Source: Heyndrickxia acidicola (GTDB lineage Bacteria > Bacillota > Bacilli > Bacillales > Bacillaceae_C). From it: 64,000 bases of DNA. The translations under genes and the position numbers were made by a program. The number at the start of each line of letters is the position of its first letter. Within the stretch, counting starts at the first letter, position 1. This document shows positions 25,209-33,281 of the stretch, in pieces. The stretch is from assembly GCF_001636425.1 (NCBI RefSeq), contig NZ_KV440953.1, forward strand, positions 3,282,001 to 3,346,000, given 5' to 3'. The notes beneath the pieces were generated by a model, which did not search any database, had not been told where the DNA came from, and saw only the letters and a list, made by a program, of their open reading frames with translations.

Positions 25209-26456
25209 TTATACTTTTCTCTTTATTCCCAGACCTCCAGGAAGAATTTCTTTAATATCAGAAGCTGGTAATCCCTCTTGCAGCAATTGCTTCATTATTT
25301 TCATATATGGATCAATATGCTTAAAATATTTTTTATAGGATGCGCATAAATAATTTAACCCTGGCTCATTTTGCTCTGAAACCAGAAATCGATGTTTAGG
25401 ACATTCACCATGGCAAGCAAATCGAACCTGGCAGGTTCTGCATACGGAGGGAAGTATATCGCTCTTCTTTCGGCCAAAGGCACGCTGTGATGGAAGGTTC
25501 ATTATATTCAATAACCCATCCGCAATATTACCTAATCGATATTCAGGGTAGACATAATGATCACAAGAAAACAGATCGCCATTGTGTTCCATTGCCACTG
25601 CCCGGCCGCATTCTTCAGAGAAAATACAAATGGGAGAAGGAATTCCAATCCAGGATGCCAATGCCCATTCAAAATTCATGACATAAACGGAGCCTATATC
25701 CTGTGCTACCCACTCATTAAAAATTTGATTGAGGAACTCTCCATACATTCCTGGTTCTACTGTCCAAGGAGTGACGGTTTGCTGTGCTTCTTCCATCAAT
25801 AAAGATGGAGGAGTTGCATGGCTTAAAGAAAGCTCTGCCGCTTCTTCATTCATTTCTCTTTCTACAATAGGGATGAACTGTATATATGAAATGTCCTGCT
25901 CCTTTAAAAAATGATAAATTTCCAGAGGTTTATAAGCGGAGTCTCTTGTAACACAGGTAAGGATGTTACATTCCACTTCATTTTTTTTTAACAGTTCAAG
26001 TCCTCTCATTACCAGCTTAAAAGTAGCTTTTCCTCCCTTGTCTATCCTATACTGATCATGAATAGACTCGGGGCCGTCTAAGCTTAAACCAACCAAAAAA
26101 CCATTGGCGGAAAAGAATTCACACCATTGATTATTCAAGAGTGTTCCATTGGTTTGAATTGTGTTGGTGATTTTTTTCCCATTCGCGTACTTTTCTTGCA
26201 AAGATACCGCTTTTAAAAAGAAATCTATCCCAATTAATGTCGGTTCTCCTCCCTGCCAAGCAAATACAATCTCCTGTGAGTCCTGAGATGCAATGTATTG
26301 TTTAATATACGACTCTAAAACCTCCTCTGACATTCGAAAAGAATGACCCTTCTGATAATAAGCTTCTTTTTCTGTGTAATAGCAATACTTGCAATCCAGG
26401 TTGCAGATCGGGCCAGAAGGCTTAGCAAGAATATGGAAATTATGATATACGCTCAA
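25209..26456 (-). CDS. Anaerobic sulfatase-maturating enzyme (radical SAM, SPASM)
   Basis: A 415-residue radical SAM enzyme. The 4Fe-4S motif CX3CX2C is Cys18, Cys22 and Cys25 (CNLDCKYCYY). The C-terminal SPASM region binds two more clusters with the cysteines of CIFSEECGRAV, LFSCDHYVYPEYRLGNI and CRTCQVRFACHGECPKHRF. The enzyme oxidises the active-site Cys or Ser of a sulfatase to formylglycine. It follows the sulfatase gene at 26484-28793 by 27 bases, on the same strand, and that sulfatase carries the C-S-P-T-R target motif, so pairing of enzyme and substrate is convincing. It works without oxygen, unlike FGE-type maturases. Confidence 0.93.
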   Translation of the reverse strand: MSVYHNFHILAKPSGPICNLDCKYCYYTEKEAYYQKGHSFRMSEEVLESYIKQYIASQDSQEIVFAWQGGEPTLIGIDFFLKAVSLQEKYANGKKITNTIQTNGTLLNNQWCEFFSANGFLVGLSLDGPESIHDQYRIDKGGKATFKLVMRGLELLKKNEVECNILTCVTRDSAYKPLEIYHFLKEQDISYIQFIPIVEREMNEEAAELSLSHATPPSLLMEEAQQTVTPWTVEPGMYGEFLNQIFNEWVAQDIGSVYVMNFEWALASWIGIPSPICIFSEECGRAVAMEHNGDLFSCDHYVYPEYRLGNIADGLLNIMNLPSQRAFGRKKSDILPSVCRTCQVRFACHGECPKHRFLVSEQNEPGLNYLCASYKKYFKHIDPYMKIMKQLLQEGLPASDIKEILPGGLGIKRKV

Positions 26457-26483
26457 CTTACCGCCCCTTTTCTCTAGAGGAAT

Positions 26484-28793
26484 TTAACCCCAAAAGTTTT
26501 TCCCATTTATTCTAATGTGAATGGAATCTCTTTTTCTCTTTTTTAAAATCTTTCTTTTTACTTGAGCATCATACAGCTCAATTACCGCTTTGAATATGTG
26601 TCCGCTAAACGGAAATTCCTTCACCGGGTAGTTAGCGCTCACAGCCGTTAATCTATCCCTTCCAATATCTAATCCCTCACTGGAAATCATAAACGGGAGA
26701 GTTGGGTCCATATAAAGAGCACCGGCTTCGTCTTCATTAATTGATAGCTTGCCGGTTCCTCGAATAAACCCTTCAGCTTTAAAGTCGAACCTCACGATTG
26801 AAAATCCAATGGGCATCTGAATGGAGGATTGAATCTTATAGACAGTGCCGGCATAATTATATTCATAGATTAGGTAGTTATCTTTTATATAGAATGTATA
26901 ACCGCTTGAATGGCTGCCATGGGCAAGTAATACACCTTCTTCTGAAGGATCCGAACGAAAGATGGAAATAGTAATGGAGTAAGAAGAATGGTTGATACTT
27001 GGAGCTGCGGTTGTTGGTAAATGAGCCATTCCAGGATAGAAGGTAAACATTGTTCTTCCCTCCTGCAAGCCGTCAAACCTGTTTGTATATGGATTGTCAT
27101 TTAGAGGCAGAACATTGTATTTCTCCGCTTCCTCCCACCATTTTAGTTGAAGCTCTTTTAATTTTTTGGGGAATTTTTCTGCCAGATTATCATTTTGTGA
27201 AAAGTCTTGGTTAACATGATAGAGCTCCCAATGATCCTCTGCAAAAGGGACACCTCTTTCATGATAGGTAACAGCCACCCACCCGTCCTCCCAAATAGCA
27301 CGATGCCCAAGCATTTCAAAATACTGTGTTTTTCTCTTTGATGGAGCATACGGATCGGTAAATGTATTCAGCATACTCACACCATGAAGCGGCAATTGTT
27401 TCACACCTTTAAAAACTTTTGGGGCATCAATGTTCAGGAGGTCCAGAATGGTAGGTGTAATATCTATAGCATGATAAAATTGGGAACGAATCTCTCCGGG
27501 ATCTGAAATATGCTGAGGGCATTGGATGATGAGGGGGACATGGGTACCACCAAAAAATGTATTTTGCTTATAATATTTAAATGGTGTATTGCAGGACTGA
27601 GCCCATCCTTTTGGATAATTGGCGTTTGAATACGGTCCTCCTATTTCATCTATATGCTCAAACATTTCATCTACATTTTCCTCAATCCCATTGAAGTAGG
27701 CGGCATCATTTATAGAACCATTCCAGCCTCCTTCCTGGCTTCCTCCATTATCAGACAGTAAAACAATAATGGTATTCTCCAGCTTGTTTTTTGATTTCAG
27801 GAAATCAAGGACTCTCCCAATTTGCTGATCTGTATGAGTTAGAAAGCCGGCATACGTCTGTTGAAATTTTATAAATAAGTCCTTTTCTTTTGTTGTCAGT
27901 TCGTCCCATGCCTTAATTCCAGGATTTCGTTCGACCAGCTTTGTATCTGGAGGGACAATCCCCATTTCTTTTTGCCGATTAAAGCGCTCTTTTCTGATTT
28001 GGTCCCATCCAATATCATATACACCCTTATATTTTTCTATATAATCTTTTGGAACCTGATGCGGCTCATGCTGTGCGCCGAATGCCAAGTATAGAAAGAA
28101 TGGCCGGTCCGGAGTAACCGATATATGATCAGTTAAAAATTCCAGCGACCTATTAACCAGATCCTCCGATAAATGGTAATGGGGCATTCCGGGTTTCTGT
28201 ACACGATGATTATCATAAATCAAATCCGGTTCATACTGATCGGTCTTGGCTAAGAGAAATCCATAACACCGATCAAACCCCTTTGAAAGCGGCCAATTAG
28301 TAAAAGGGCCGCTTGAAGCAGCTTCATGGCCTGGAACCAGATGCCATTTTCCAACCATAAAAGTAGCCATTTCATTCATCTTTAATATTTCAGCCAATGT
28401 AGCAGCAGAATCAGATATCCTCCCTCGTTTATTAGGATACTCCGGCCCCCAATCTACGTCCGCAATCATTCCCATCCCCACCGAGTGGCAGTTGCGTCCA
28501 GTTAACAGACACGCACGCGTCGGTGAACACAATGGGGTTACATTGAAATTGTTGTACCTCAGGCCGCTTCTTGCCAGCGAATTAATATGAGGCGTTTCAA
28601 TTTCTGAACCATAGCATCCTAAAGCAGAGTAGCCTACATCATCCAAAACGATATAGATAACATTAAGATCGGACCTCTCTTCGGAACCTCTCTTTGTTTC
28701 CAATGCCATCTTTCCTTTCATGCTGTCCATTGCACAAGGATTTTTAGATAAACGATTTATATTCATTAAGTACTTTATTAAAAAGAACCCCAT
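26484..28793 (-). CDS. Arylsulfatase (type I, formylglycine-dependent)
   Basis: A sulfatase of about 770 residues. The metal-binding aspartates lie in YIVLDDVGYSALGCYGS and the modified Cys is in TPLCSPTRACLLTGR (about residue 89), the C-x-P-x-R signature. Further conserved pieces are MVGKWHL and LLSDNGGSQEGGWNG. A C-terminal extension of ~200 residues looks beta-rich. No signal peptide is evident, so the enzyme is probably cytoplasmic. The start is uncertain: an earlier GTG at 28808 lies in a terminator hairpin, the ATG at 28793 has no good ribosome site, and later ATGs (28766, 28721) are possible. It cleaves sulfate esters, which would supply sulfate, and its maturase is the next gene. Confidence 0.9.
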   Translation of the reverse strand: MGFFLIKYLMNINRLSKNPCAMDSMKGKMALETKRGSEERSDLNVIYIVLDDVGYSALGCYGSEIETPHINSLARSGLRYNNFNVTPLCSPTRACLLTGRNCHSVGMGMIADVDWGPEYPNKRGRISDSAATLAEILKMNEMATFMVGKWHLVPGHEAASSGPFTNWPLSKGFDRCYGFLLAKTDQYEPDLIYDNHRVQKPGMPHYHLSEDLVNRSLEFLTDHISVTPDRPFFLYLAFGAQHEPHQVPKDYIEKYKGVYDIGWDQIRKERFNRQKEMGIVPPDTKLVERNPGIKAWDELTTKEKDLFIKFQQTYAGFLTHTDQQIGRVLDFLKSKNKLENTIIVLLSDNGGSQEGGWNGSINDAAYFNGIEENVDEMFEHIDEIGGPYSNANYPKGWAQSCNTPFKYYKQNTFFGGTHVPLIIQCPQHISDPGEIRSQFYHAIDITPTILDLLNIDAPKVFKGVKQLPLHGVSMLNTFTDPYAPSKRKTQYFEMLGHRAIWEDGWVAVTYHERGVPFAEDHWELYHVNQDFSQNDNLAEKFPKKLKELQLKWWEEAEKYNVLPLNDNPYTNRFDGLQEGRTMFTFYPGMAHLPTTAAPSINHSSYSITISIFRSDPSEEGVLLAHGSHSSGYTFYIKDNYLIYEYNYAGTVYKIQSSIQMPIGFSIVRFDFKAEGFIRGTGKLSINEDEAGALYMDPTLPFMISSEGLDIGRDRLTAVSANYPVKEFPFSGHIFKAVIELYDAQVKRKILKKRKRDSIHIRINGKNFWG

Positions 28794-28798
28794 ATTAT

Positions 28799-28840
28799 GA
28801 AAAAACACTGCTGAAAGTTTTTTACCTTTAGCAGTGTTTA
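28799..28840 (-). terminator. Terminator between mmuM and the sulfatase gene
   Basis: On the minus strand AACACTGCT pairs with AGCAGTGTT, extended by AAAG/CTTT pairs, then TTTTTT. It ends the mmuP-mmuM transcript, or attenuates read-through into the sulfatase genes. Confidence 0.8.
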
Positions 28841-28936
28841 TTTTGCCTTTTTATTTTTCTTGGGATACTTAGATTACCACAAAGGATAGCTGCTCTTTTA
28901 GCTCAATTCCTATGAAGCATCTGCTCGATTAAGTAG

Positions 28937-29908
28937 TTAAGATTCCGCCATCTGAATAGAATGGGGAGCTCTCCACTTTTTTGAAAGCTCATAAATATGC
29001 TGAGGAGTTGTTCTGCAGCATCCTCCTATTAATCGTGCACCTGCACGGTACCATTCATCTGAATCTACATCAAATCCATTACATAGTTCCTGGCCATGCC
29101 ATGTTTTTGTTTCTGGATTGTAGGTTTCTCCTGAATTAGGATAAATGAGAATGAGTTTATTTGTGTTTGCCTTCAGCTCAAGAATGGCATCTGCCACAAT
29201 GGAGATAGGAGCACAATTGACGCCTATAGCAGCAATTTGCTCATTTTCCTCAAATACCTTTGCACATTCCTCCAGCCTCGTGCCATCACTAATTTCCCCC
29301 TCATTTTTTAATGAAAATGAAAGCCAGGCATAGGTTTCTGGAAATTCCGCCAACAAGGCTCCTAATACCTTTGCTTCCTTTAAAGAAGGTATGGTTTCGA
29401 ATGCTAGAATATCTGGACCTGCTTCTACTAATGCGGACAATCTTGAACGATGAAACTCTTTTAATCTATCATCTGATACTCCGTAGTTGCCAACATACTC
29501 TGAGCCGTCTGCAAGGTAAGCCCCATATGGTCCAACTGACGCCGCAACAAGAGGCTTAGGCCTGTTCGTTTCCGTATTTCCCTTCCAAAAATCATCTCTG
29601 GCCCTTTTCGCTATCAATACCGACTGTTTAATTAATTCCAATGCTTCCTTTTCCTCTATTCCCCGCTTGGAAAATCCATCAACAGAAGCCTGATAGCTTG
29701 CTGTAATGGCACAGTCTGCCCCAGCCTGGAAGTAGTCAGAATGAACCTGATAAATTAGATCCGGATTTTCTAGCAGTACGCGTGCTGACCAAAGCGGATC
29801 ATCTAAATTGCATCCAAGGGACTCCAGTTCAGTAGCCAATGCCCCGTCAAGAAGCATAACAGAATGTTTAGATAAAATAGCCTCAATTGGGTTGATTTTG
29901 TTGGACAT
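28937..29908 (-). CDS. mmuM: Homocysteine S-methyltransferase
   Basis: A 323-residue zinc-dependent methyltransferase of the Pfam S-methyl_trans family. The zinc ligands are Cys232 (GVNCAP) and Cys297/Cys298 (GGCCRT). The N-terminal [11 protein letters not shown] and [16 protein letters not shown] stretches match YbgG/MmuM closely. It moves a methyl group from S-methylmethionine (or SAM) to homocysteine and so gives methionine. It overlaps the permease gene mmuP by 26 bases and both lie behind a SAM riboswitch, which fits use of S-methylmethionine when SAM is low. GAGGAGAAA precedes the ATG inside the permease gene. Confidence 0.94.
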   Translation of the reverse strand: MSNKINPIEAILSKHSVMLLDGALATELESLGCNLDDPLWSARVLLENPDLIYQVHSDYFQAGADCAITASYQASVDGFSKRGIEEKEALELIKQSVLIAKRARDDFWKGNTETNRPKPLVAASVGPYGAYLADGSEYVGNYGVSDDRLKEFHRSRLSALVEAGPDILAFETIPSLKEAKVLGALLAEFPETYAWLSFSLKNEGEISDGTRLEECAKVFEENEQIAAIGVNCAPISIVADAILELKANTNKLILIYPNSGETYNPETKTWHGQELCNGFDVDSDEWYRAGARLIGGCCRTTPQHIYELSKKWRAPHSIQMAES

Positions 29909-31292
29909 AGCTTTCTCCTCTTTTCTTCATATTTTGTGTCACATAATAACTTCCGTAGCAAAACAATATAAAGGGAATGCCGCAATATAAGGCGATTCGT
30001 TGTGTCGAATCAAATGCAATGCCAATGCAGGATGACAGGCACAGGATAAATGAAGCGATAGGTATAAGCGGGTATAGCGGCGTACAATAGACCAGATCCT
30101 TTATCGAATGGCCTTCCTTCAAATATTTCCTGCGAAATAAAAACTGTGAAGCACTAATGCTCATCCAGACAACAACAACTGCCAAGCCTGATATAGACAC
30201 AAGCACGATATACACAGTATCCGGTGCAACAACACTTGAGAGTAAAGCCAATGCCCCTCCCAGCATGCTGAAAATGACGGCATTGATCGGGACACCACGA
30301 TTTGTTATTTTTGCAAAAACAGGTGAGATCGTGTTTTTATTAGCAAGAGACCATAACATTCTGGAGGAAGCATATAAACCGGAATTCGCGGCAGATAAAA
30401 TAGCCATTAGGATGACAAAGTTCATAATGTCTGCAGAATAAGGCACTCCTATTCTGTCCAGAACGGCAACAAAGGGGCTTTTTAAAACTCCTGCATCTGA
30501 AAAAGGCAGTAACGCAGACAGAATCACGATTGTGCCGACAAAAAAGATGATTAATCTCCATAAGGTAGTACGTATGGCCTTCGGTATTGTTTTTTCCGGA
30601 TCTGCCGTTTCCCCGGCTGCAATTCCAATGAGTTCCGTTCCTGAAAAAGCAAAATTAACGGCAAGCATGGTCATGACAATAGCAAGGGCCCCATGCGGAA
30701 ACATGCCGTCCTGTTTAAAATTAGACAAGAAAGGAGCTGATTGGGAATGAGCCATTGGAAGAATGCCAGTCATTGCTGCTGCTCCAATGATAATAAAAAG
30801 CAAAATGGCTATGACCTTTATAGATGAAAACCAGAACTCAGACTCAGCAAAAATCTTAACTGTTACTATATTTAAAACAAAGATTAAAATGGCAAAAAGA
30901 GCGCTCCATATCCACACATTGATGGATGGAAACCACCTTTGCATCAGTAAACCAGCTGCTGTAAACTCAGATCCCAAAGCAACGGTCCATGTCAGCCAAT
31001 ACAACCAGGCTACTGTGTACCCTGTACCCGGTCCAATGTATTTTTCTGCATAGCTATGAAATGCACCCGTTTCTGGCATGTGAACAGAAAGCTCTCCTAA
31101 ACATAGCATGACTAGATAAACGACTAGCGCTCCAATTAAATAGGAGAGTATGGTTCCAAATGGACCTGCTTGCTGAATGGTATACCCAGTACTTAAGAAT
31201 AGTCCCGTTCCAATCACCCCACCAAGCGACAGCATAACTAGATGGCGGGCTGTCATTTTACGCTGAAAATCCTGCTTTTGATTTTTCTCCAT
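29883..31292 (-). CDS. mmuP: APC-family amino acid permease, S-methylmethionine type
   Basis: A 469-residue APC transporter with 12 membrane segments. The N-terminus [20 protein letters not shown] is the amino acid permease signature, and [14 protein letters not shown] is the second conserved block. It resembles MmuP/YbxG-type permeases. The overlap with mmuM and the SAM riboswitch point to S-methylmethionine, or methionine, as its cargo. AAAGGAGAG precedes the ATG. The C-terminal tail is short and basic, and its codons are shared with the start of mmuM. Confidence 0.92.
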   Translation of the reverse strand: MEKNQKQDFQRKMTARHLVMLSLGGVIGTGLFLSTGYTIQQAGPFGTILSYLIGALVVYLVMLCLGELSVHMPETGAFHSYAEKYIGPGTGYTVAWLYWLTWTVALGSEFTAAGLLMQRWFPSINVWIWSALFAILIFVLNIVTVKIFAESEFWFSSIKVIAILLFIIIGAAAMTGILPMAHSQSAPFLSNFKQDGMFPHGALAIVMTMLAVNFAFSGTELIGIAAGETADPEKTIPKAIRTTLWRLIIFFVGTIVILSALLPFSDAGVLKSPFVAVLDRIGVPYSADIMNFVILMAILSAANSGLYASSRMLWSLANKNTISPVFAKITNRGVPINAVIFSMLGGALALLSSVVAPDTVYIVLVSISGLAVVVVWMSISASQFLFRRKYLKEGHSIKDLVYCTPLYPLIPIASFILCLSSCIGIAFDSTQRIALYCGIPFILFCYGSYYVTQNMKKRGESYVQQNQPN

Positions 31293-31320
31293 CTCTACTC
31301 TCCTTTACTATCCAGAAAAA

Positions 31321-31480
31321 GCAAAAACGCACTCTATTAAAGAGTGCGCTGCTGACAAATAAAAACGTACGCTCTTATCTATCAGGATCATCACCCCGCT
31401 GGAATTAGCACAGTGTCTTTGGCTAAAGACCTGTTGCTGAGGCTTCATAGGGCCAGTCCCTCCACCTCTCTGGATAAGAA
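31321..31480 (-). promoter_or_regulatory. SAM-I (S-box) riboswitch of mmuP-mmuM
   Basis: The minus strand shows CTTATCC (31479) pairing with GATAAGAG (near 31372), and between them GAGAGGTGGAGGGACTGGCC, GAAGCCTCAGCAACAGG, GTGCTAATTCCAGC and TGATAGAT. A terminator GCGCACTCT/AGAGTGCG with T5 (31325-31350) forms the expression platform before mmuP. Confidence 0.95.
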
Positions 31481-31493
31481 ATATTTTTTTATA

Positions 31494-31522
31494 ACTTTAT
31501 CAACCTACTTATAAATTGTCAA
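31494..31522 (-). promoter_or_regulatory. Promoter of the mmuP-mmuM riboswitch transcript
   Basis: Minus strand TTGACA (31522-31517), 17-base spacer, TAAAGT (31499-31494), just before the riboswitch. Confidence 0.7.
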
Positions 31523-31541
31523 GAGAATTCAGTTTATTTTA

Positions 31542-31702
31542 AGGCTGTTTTCGCATAGATTGTTGCTTTACGTATAAAGAATCTTTTCGTATGTGGCCTA
31601 CCTTCGTGGCATCTTTTCGTCAGTTATTTAAAGTTTTAATACAGAATCTCGATTTTAATCATTTTTCGTGTCAGATAGCAACAAAGTTTACGAAAAGAGC
31701 CT
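31542..31702. mobile_element. MITE-like repeat, copy 1 (161 bp)
   Basis: The ends are imperfect inverted repeats: AGGCTGTTTTCGCATAGATT and TTGTTGC at the left against AGGCTCTTTTCGTAAACTTT and GTTGC read inward from the right. A related 164-bp copy is at 52005-52168 and half a copy at 39165-39195. It is too short to code for a transposase, and AT-rich sequence flanks it on both sides. Confidence 0.65.
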
Positions 31703-31873
31703 ATTTAAAAAAGAAGTTGACTACAAATGTTTAATTAAATTACTCTTAAATTTGGCTATCCCTAGGCTATTTGGCTTTAATTTTAGAGAATTATTTATAA
31801 AGTATTACAATAGATTTACCGTTATATATTATAATAGACTTAGAATTTGAAGAATTTGTAAAGGATGTGAAAT

Positions 31874-32779
31874 ATGATTTATAAAACTCGCAATGAATCT
31901 ACTGAATTAGTAATTTTAGAATCCTTAAACACTCGAATGAATCTATCAGTTAAAGACAAGCAGCATTATTCCAATCTGAAAAAGGGCTATGAAGGAGAGG
32001 TATTATTTGATTCTTTGACGGAAAATCTTGAATGTGAATGCTTTATCTTAAATGATTTGCTGCTCAAACTAAATAACACCCTGTTCCAAATAGACTCGCT
32101 TATTATTACTTCAGAAACTATCTATCTGTTTGAAGTAAAGAACTTCGAAGGAGATTTTTATTTTGAATCCGATAGATTTTACAAGAAGCCCCAAACCGAG
32201 ATGAGTAATCCCCTTCTCCAATTAAGCAAAGGAGAATCACTGTTACGTCAGTTACTTCAAAACCTTGGAATTAATATTCCTATTAATGCATCTGTTGTGT
32301 TTATTAACCCCGCATTCACTTTATACCAAGCACCTCTCAATAAACCATTTATTCTTCCTACTCAGCTTAATAGCTATTTTAAAAAGCTAAATACACTACC
32401 TTCAAAGTTATATAAAAAACATGAGATACTAGCTGAAAAATTACTTTCACTGCATATAAATGACTCTCCTTTTAAAACTTTACCATTGTATAATTATGAT
32501 GATTTACAAAAGGGAATCACTTGCGATAAGTGCTCCTCATTTTCAATTTCTATTGAGGGAAGGAATTGTGTTTGTAATGATTGTGGACATCAAGAATTGG
32601 TTACAGCTGCCGTCATTCGAAGTGTAGAAGAATTTAAACTTCTTTTTCCTAATGAAAAAATTACAACCAATATTGTTCACGAGTGGTGCAAGGCAGTGAC
32701 ATCGAAAAAGAGGATAAGAATGATTTTAGGAAAAAATCTTGAAATAAGCGGAATTCATCAATGGGCTTTTTACGAATAA
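31874..32779 (+). CDS. NERD-domain protein with C-terminal zinc ribbon
   Basis: A 301-residue protein. The NERD (nuclease-related) domain covers about residues 36-150 and keeps the PD-(D/E)xK-like core: Glu42 region (YEGEVLFD), Asp74 (QIDSLI) and Glu87-x-Lys89 (FEVKN). A four-Cys zinc ribbon follows at Cys217, Cys220, Cys234 and Cys237. The last ~60 residues may be a helical DNA- or RNA-binding part. NERD proteins are common in Bacillus and their function is unproven; nucleic-acid processing is inferred from the fold. Single gene with AAGGATG before the ATG, next to a MITE-like element upstream and a tandem array downstream. Low-complexity AT-rich codon use suggests it may be accessory DNA. 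Confidence 0.85.
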   Translation: MIYKTRNESTELVILESLNTRMNLSVKDKQHYSNLKKGYEGEVLFDSLTENLECECFILNDLLLKLNNTLFQIDSLIITSETIYLFEVKNFEGDFYFESDRFYKKPQTEMSNPLLQLSKGESLLRQLLQNLGINIPINASVVFINPAFTLYQAPLNKPFILPTQLNSYFKKLNTLPSKLYKKHEILAEKLLSLHINDSPFKTLPLYNYDDLQKGITCDKCSSFSISIEGRNCVCNDCGHQELVTAAVIRSVEEFKLLFPNEKITTNIVHEWCKAVTSKKRIRMILGKNLEISGIHQWAFYE

Positions 32780-32800
32780 ATCTTTTATAATGAGTTGTGT

Positions 32801-33164
32801 CCTTCATTTCCTTTATGAAGGACCTTTCACTTTCTTTTTTTCCAGGTTTTGGCCTTCATCAACCTTATGAACGACTTTTCAGCTTCTCTTTTTCCTCGTT
32901 TTGGCCTTCATCGACCTTATGAAGGACTTTTCAGCTTCCCTGTTTCCTCGTTTTAGCCTTCATCATCCTTATGAAGGACTTTTCACCTTCTCTTTTTCCA
33001 CGTTTTGGCCTTCATCATCCTTATGAAGGACTTTTCAGCTTCCCTGTTTCCTCGTTTTTGCCTTCATCATCCTTATGAAGGACTTTTCAGCTTCCCTGTT
33101 TCCTCGTTTTAGCCTTCATCATCCTTATGAAGGACTCTCCCCTTTCTCTTTTTCTACGTTGCCA
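32801..33164. repeat. Seven tandem 52-bp repeats, each with a hairpin
   Basis: CCTTCAT recurs at 32801, 32853, 32905, 32957, 33009, 33061 and 33113, exactly 52 bases apart. In each unit it is followed by ~7 bases and ATGAAGG, so every unit can fold into a 7-bp stem, except the second, whose right arm is altered. The remaining ~31 bases are pyrimidine-rich on the plus strand (around TTTTCAGCTTCC and TTTCCTCGTTTT) and vary slightly. 52 is not a multiple of three and all frames are broken, so it is not coding. Confidence 0.9.
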
Positions 33165-33231
33165 ATCTCCTAACGAAAACATCATTCTGTACTGCCTGCA
33201 CACGGCAAACCGGCATCAAATCTCAACAAAC

Positions 33232-33266
33232 AAAAAGCTAACACCCCACCTGGGGTGTTAGCTTTA
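33232..33266. terminator. Strong terminator after the peptide-binding protein gene
   Basis: AAAAGCTAACACCCC pairs with GGGGTGTTAGCTTT around ACCT; T/A runs on both sides permit use from either strand. It is 16 bases after the oligopeptide-binding protein stop codon. Confidence 0.85.
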
Positions 33267-33281
33267 ATGTTACAGAAAGAA

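Noticed and set aside
28806-28808. GTG 28808 as the sulfatase start
   Set aside because: It lies within the terminator hairpin that ends mmuM.
32801-33164. A CRISPR array
   Set aside because: The regular 52-base spacing suggests one, but the 31-base segments between the hairpins are near-copies of each other rather than unique spacers, and no cas gene is near.
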